Below, piece after piece: positions 62,707-64,000 of a stretch of DNA of 64,000 bases; within the stretch, counting starts at the first letter, position 1, and each line of letters begins with the position of its first letter. The DNA comes from Aromatoleum petrolei (lineage in GTDB: Bacteria > Pseudomonadota > Gammaproteobacteria > Burkholderiales > Rhodocyclaceae). The DNA is taken from contig NZ_CP059560.1 in assembly GCF_017894385.1 (NCBI RefSeq), positions 5,092,501-5,156,500 on the forward strand, in the 5' to 3' direction. The notes below the pieces were generated by a model, which was given only the letters and a program-made list of their open reading frames with translations, searched no databases and had not been told where the DNA came from. The position numbers and the translations under genes were made by a program.

Positions 62707-62961
62707 TGCGTGTTGCGAAACAGGGTATGCGCTGCACGGTCGGCTTCAAGTTACAGAGAGCGGATCTGTTCGAAGGGACCGCGTCGCCCTAAACTGAATA
62801 TCCTCGAGAGACGCTCGGAACCCGTATTTCATTTATGGTGATCGGAAGCCGGCGACATATGCCACACGGGCGGGGCGACCGAGCGGATCGTATGGGCGCG
62901 CGCCCCTGCTGCGAATCGGCAGTGGCCTGGCAGCGGGGGCACATGTACGCAGGAGGGCAGC

Positions 62962-64000
62962 TTGCGCGACTTCGTGGATCTGATGCTCGACACGACCTTC
63001 CTCGTCGACCCGCGCGGGCGCATCGTGTACGTGAATGCCGCGTGTCAGCGCATGTTCGGGTACGCGCCTGAGGAGCTCATCGGGCAGCTGTTGTTCGATT
63101 ACCTTGCACCGGACGACCGGGCAAGAACGCAGGAGGAGGCCCGGCATGTGATGGCGGGGTGCCCTCGAGTCGGCTTCGAGAATCGCTACCTCCGTAAAGA
63201 CGGCCGTTACGTGAACGTCATGTGGTCCGCCTGTTGGTCTGCAGAGGACCAGTTGCGGATCGGCGTTGCGCGCGACGTCACCCATTTGAAGCGCACGGAG
63301 GCTATTCAGCATGCCACTTACGCGATTTCCGAAGCCGCACACAACGCGACCGACCTCGATGGTCTCCTGCGTCAAATTCACCAGATCGTCGCGCGGCTTG
63401 TGCCGGTGGCGGGCCTGGCTATCGCCACCTGCGACCGGCGCACAAAGGAGCTGAGTTTTTCCTACCAGATGGATCGGGATGGGAGCTTGCCGGTCCTCGA
63501 CGAACCGCTGGCGTGCCAGTTTTGTGCTCAAGTGATATGTGGCGGTCGTCCGATGCGGCTGCCGGATACGATGCTGCGCGCGCGATCGGGCGAAGCCCTC
63601 TCTCGTCACGACCGCACCGGCTGGCTGGCAATTCCGCTCATCGCGCAGCACGAAACGATTGGGGTCCTGGTGCTGAAAAGCGATCCGGAAACACATCACT
63701 CGGACGAGGACAGGGGCCTGCTCCATTTCGTCTCGGAGCAGGTTGCGATCGCGATCGACCGCGCGCAGATGAAAGATGAACTGCTGCGCGCGGCCCGATA
63801 CGACGAACTGACCGGCTTGCCCAACCGGCGCCTGTTCAAGGACCGTATCAACTCCGCCGTCGCCCGATGTGTCCGCAGCCGGGGCTCCATGGCGGTTCTG
63901 TACATCGACGTCGATGACTTCAAGCAGGTCAACGATGCGCTCGGACACGCGACCGGAGACCTGTTGCTTAAGGACATCGCACGCCGACTGCAACTTTGCG
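62962..64000 (+). CDS. PAS-GAF-GGDEF protein, truncated by the window end
   Basis: The first 346 residues of a cytoplasmic signalling protein, read in frame from TTG 62962 with AGGAGGG just upstream; an ATG at 62983 is an alternative. A PAS domain opens the protein (VDLMLDTTFLVDPRGRIVYVNAACQRMFGYAPEELIG). A GAF domain follows (about 115-270; IHQIVARLVPVAGLAIATCD and later WLAIPLIAQHETIGVLVLK). The start of a GGDEF domain appears at about 275 (YDELTGLPNRRLFKDRI and YIDVDDFKQVNDALGHATGD). The GGDEF signature itself lies beyond the window, so activity cannot be judged, nor whether an EAL domain follows. Confidence 0.88.
   Translation, partial: MRDFVDLMLDTTFLVDPRGRIVYVNAACQRMFGYAPEELIGQLLFDYLAPDDRARTQEEARHVMAGCPRVGFENRYLRKDGRYVNVMWSACWSAEDQLRIGVARDVTHLKRTEAIQHATYAISEAAHNATDLDGLLRQIHQIVARLVPVAGLAIATCDRRTKELSFSYQMDRDGSLPVLDEPLACQFCAQVICGGRPMRLPDTMLRARSGEALSRHDRTGWLAIPLIAQHETIGVLVLKSDPETHHSDEDRGLLHFVSEQVAIAIDRAQMKDELLRAARYDELTGLPNRRLFKDRINSAVARCVRSRGSMAVLYIDVDDFKQVNDALGHATGDLLLKDIARRLQLC

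Overview
The window looks like a high-GC betaproteobacterial chromosome, most plausibly Rhodocyclales of the Azoarcus/Aromatoleum/Thauera type. That placement is inferred from overall protein character (phasin, MksBEF condensin, dense c-di-GMP signalling) and has not been checked by a search. No rRNA, tRNA or CRISPR array was seen.

Region 1 (1-15.9 kb) is mostly core genome. It holds the 3' end of guaA, a LysE exporter, and an apparent operon prfB (with the classical programmed +1 frameshift) - mksF - mksE - mksB. These are followed by ompW with a near-consensus FNR-type site, a GNAT enzyme, a PAP2 phosphatase divergent from an ACP / ketoacyl synthase / ICMT-like methyltransferase trio, map coupled to a ParD-like gene, and a membrane diguanylate cyclase.

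Region 2 (15.9-31.3 kb) is accessory DNA of mixed origin. It starts with a Tn7-like transposition module (TnsA-, TnsB-, TnsC- and TniQ/TnsD-like) of visibly lower GC. After it come several small regulators (XRE proteins, a DUF2384 orphan antitoxin, an H-NS family protein, an extra IHF-alpha-like protein), a phasin gene with good promoter and PhaR-like operators, a Tn3-family terminal repeat beside an MqsR/MqsA module whose toxin is frameshifted by a GGGC repeat, and a decayed IS4-family transposase whose middle segment is inverted. The IS remnant abuts the last codons of a destroyed histidine kinase.

Region 3 (31.3-38.2 kb) is a four-gene surface/export locus: a secreted pilin-like protein, a small secreted protein, a periplasmic chaperone-like Ig protein, and an 898-residue outer-membrane barrel with N-terminal Ig-like and C-terminal carboxypeptidase-regulatory-like domains. 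It is bracketed by two paralogous FixJ-like response regulators. It resembles a chaperone/usher pathway in logic but the large protein is not a recognisable PapC/FimD usher.

Region 4 (39-64 kb) is an almost continuous two-component and c-di-GMP signalling block. It contains HD-GYP proteins, two EAL proteins with degenerate GGDEF domains and C-terminal receiver domains, and soluble and membrane histidine kinases. A tight run of genes includes an MglA-like GTPase and a GspE/PilB-type ATPase fused to a receiver domain. A third FixJ-like regulator, a FlaG-like protein and a truncated PAS-GAF-GGDEF protein close the window. A 20-bp inverted-repeat motif recurs upstream of all three FixJ-like regulators, with a shorter variant upstream of the surface locus. 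This suggests one regulatory circuit links the surface structure to the signalling block.
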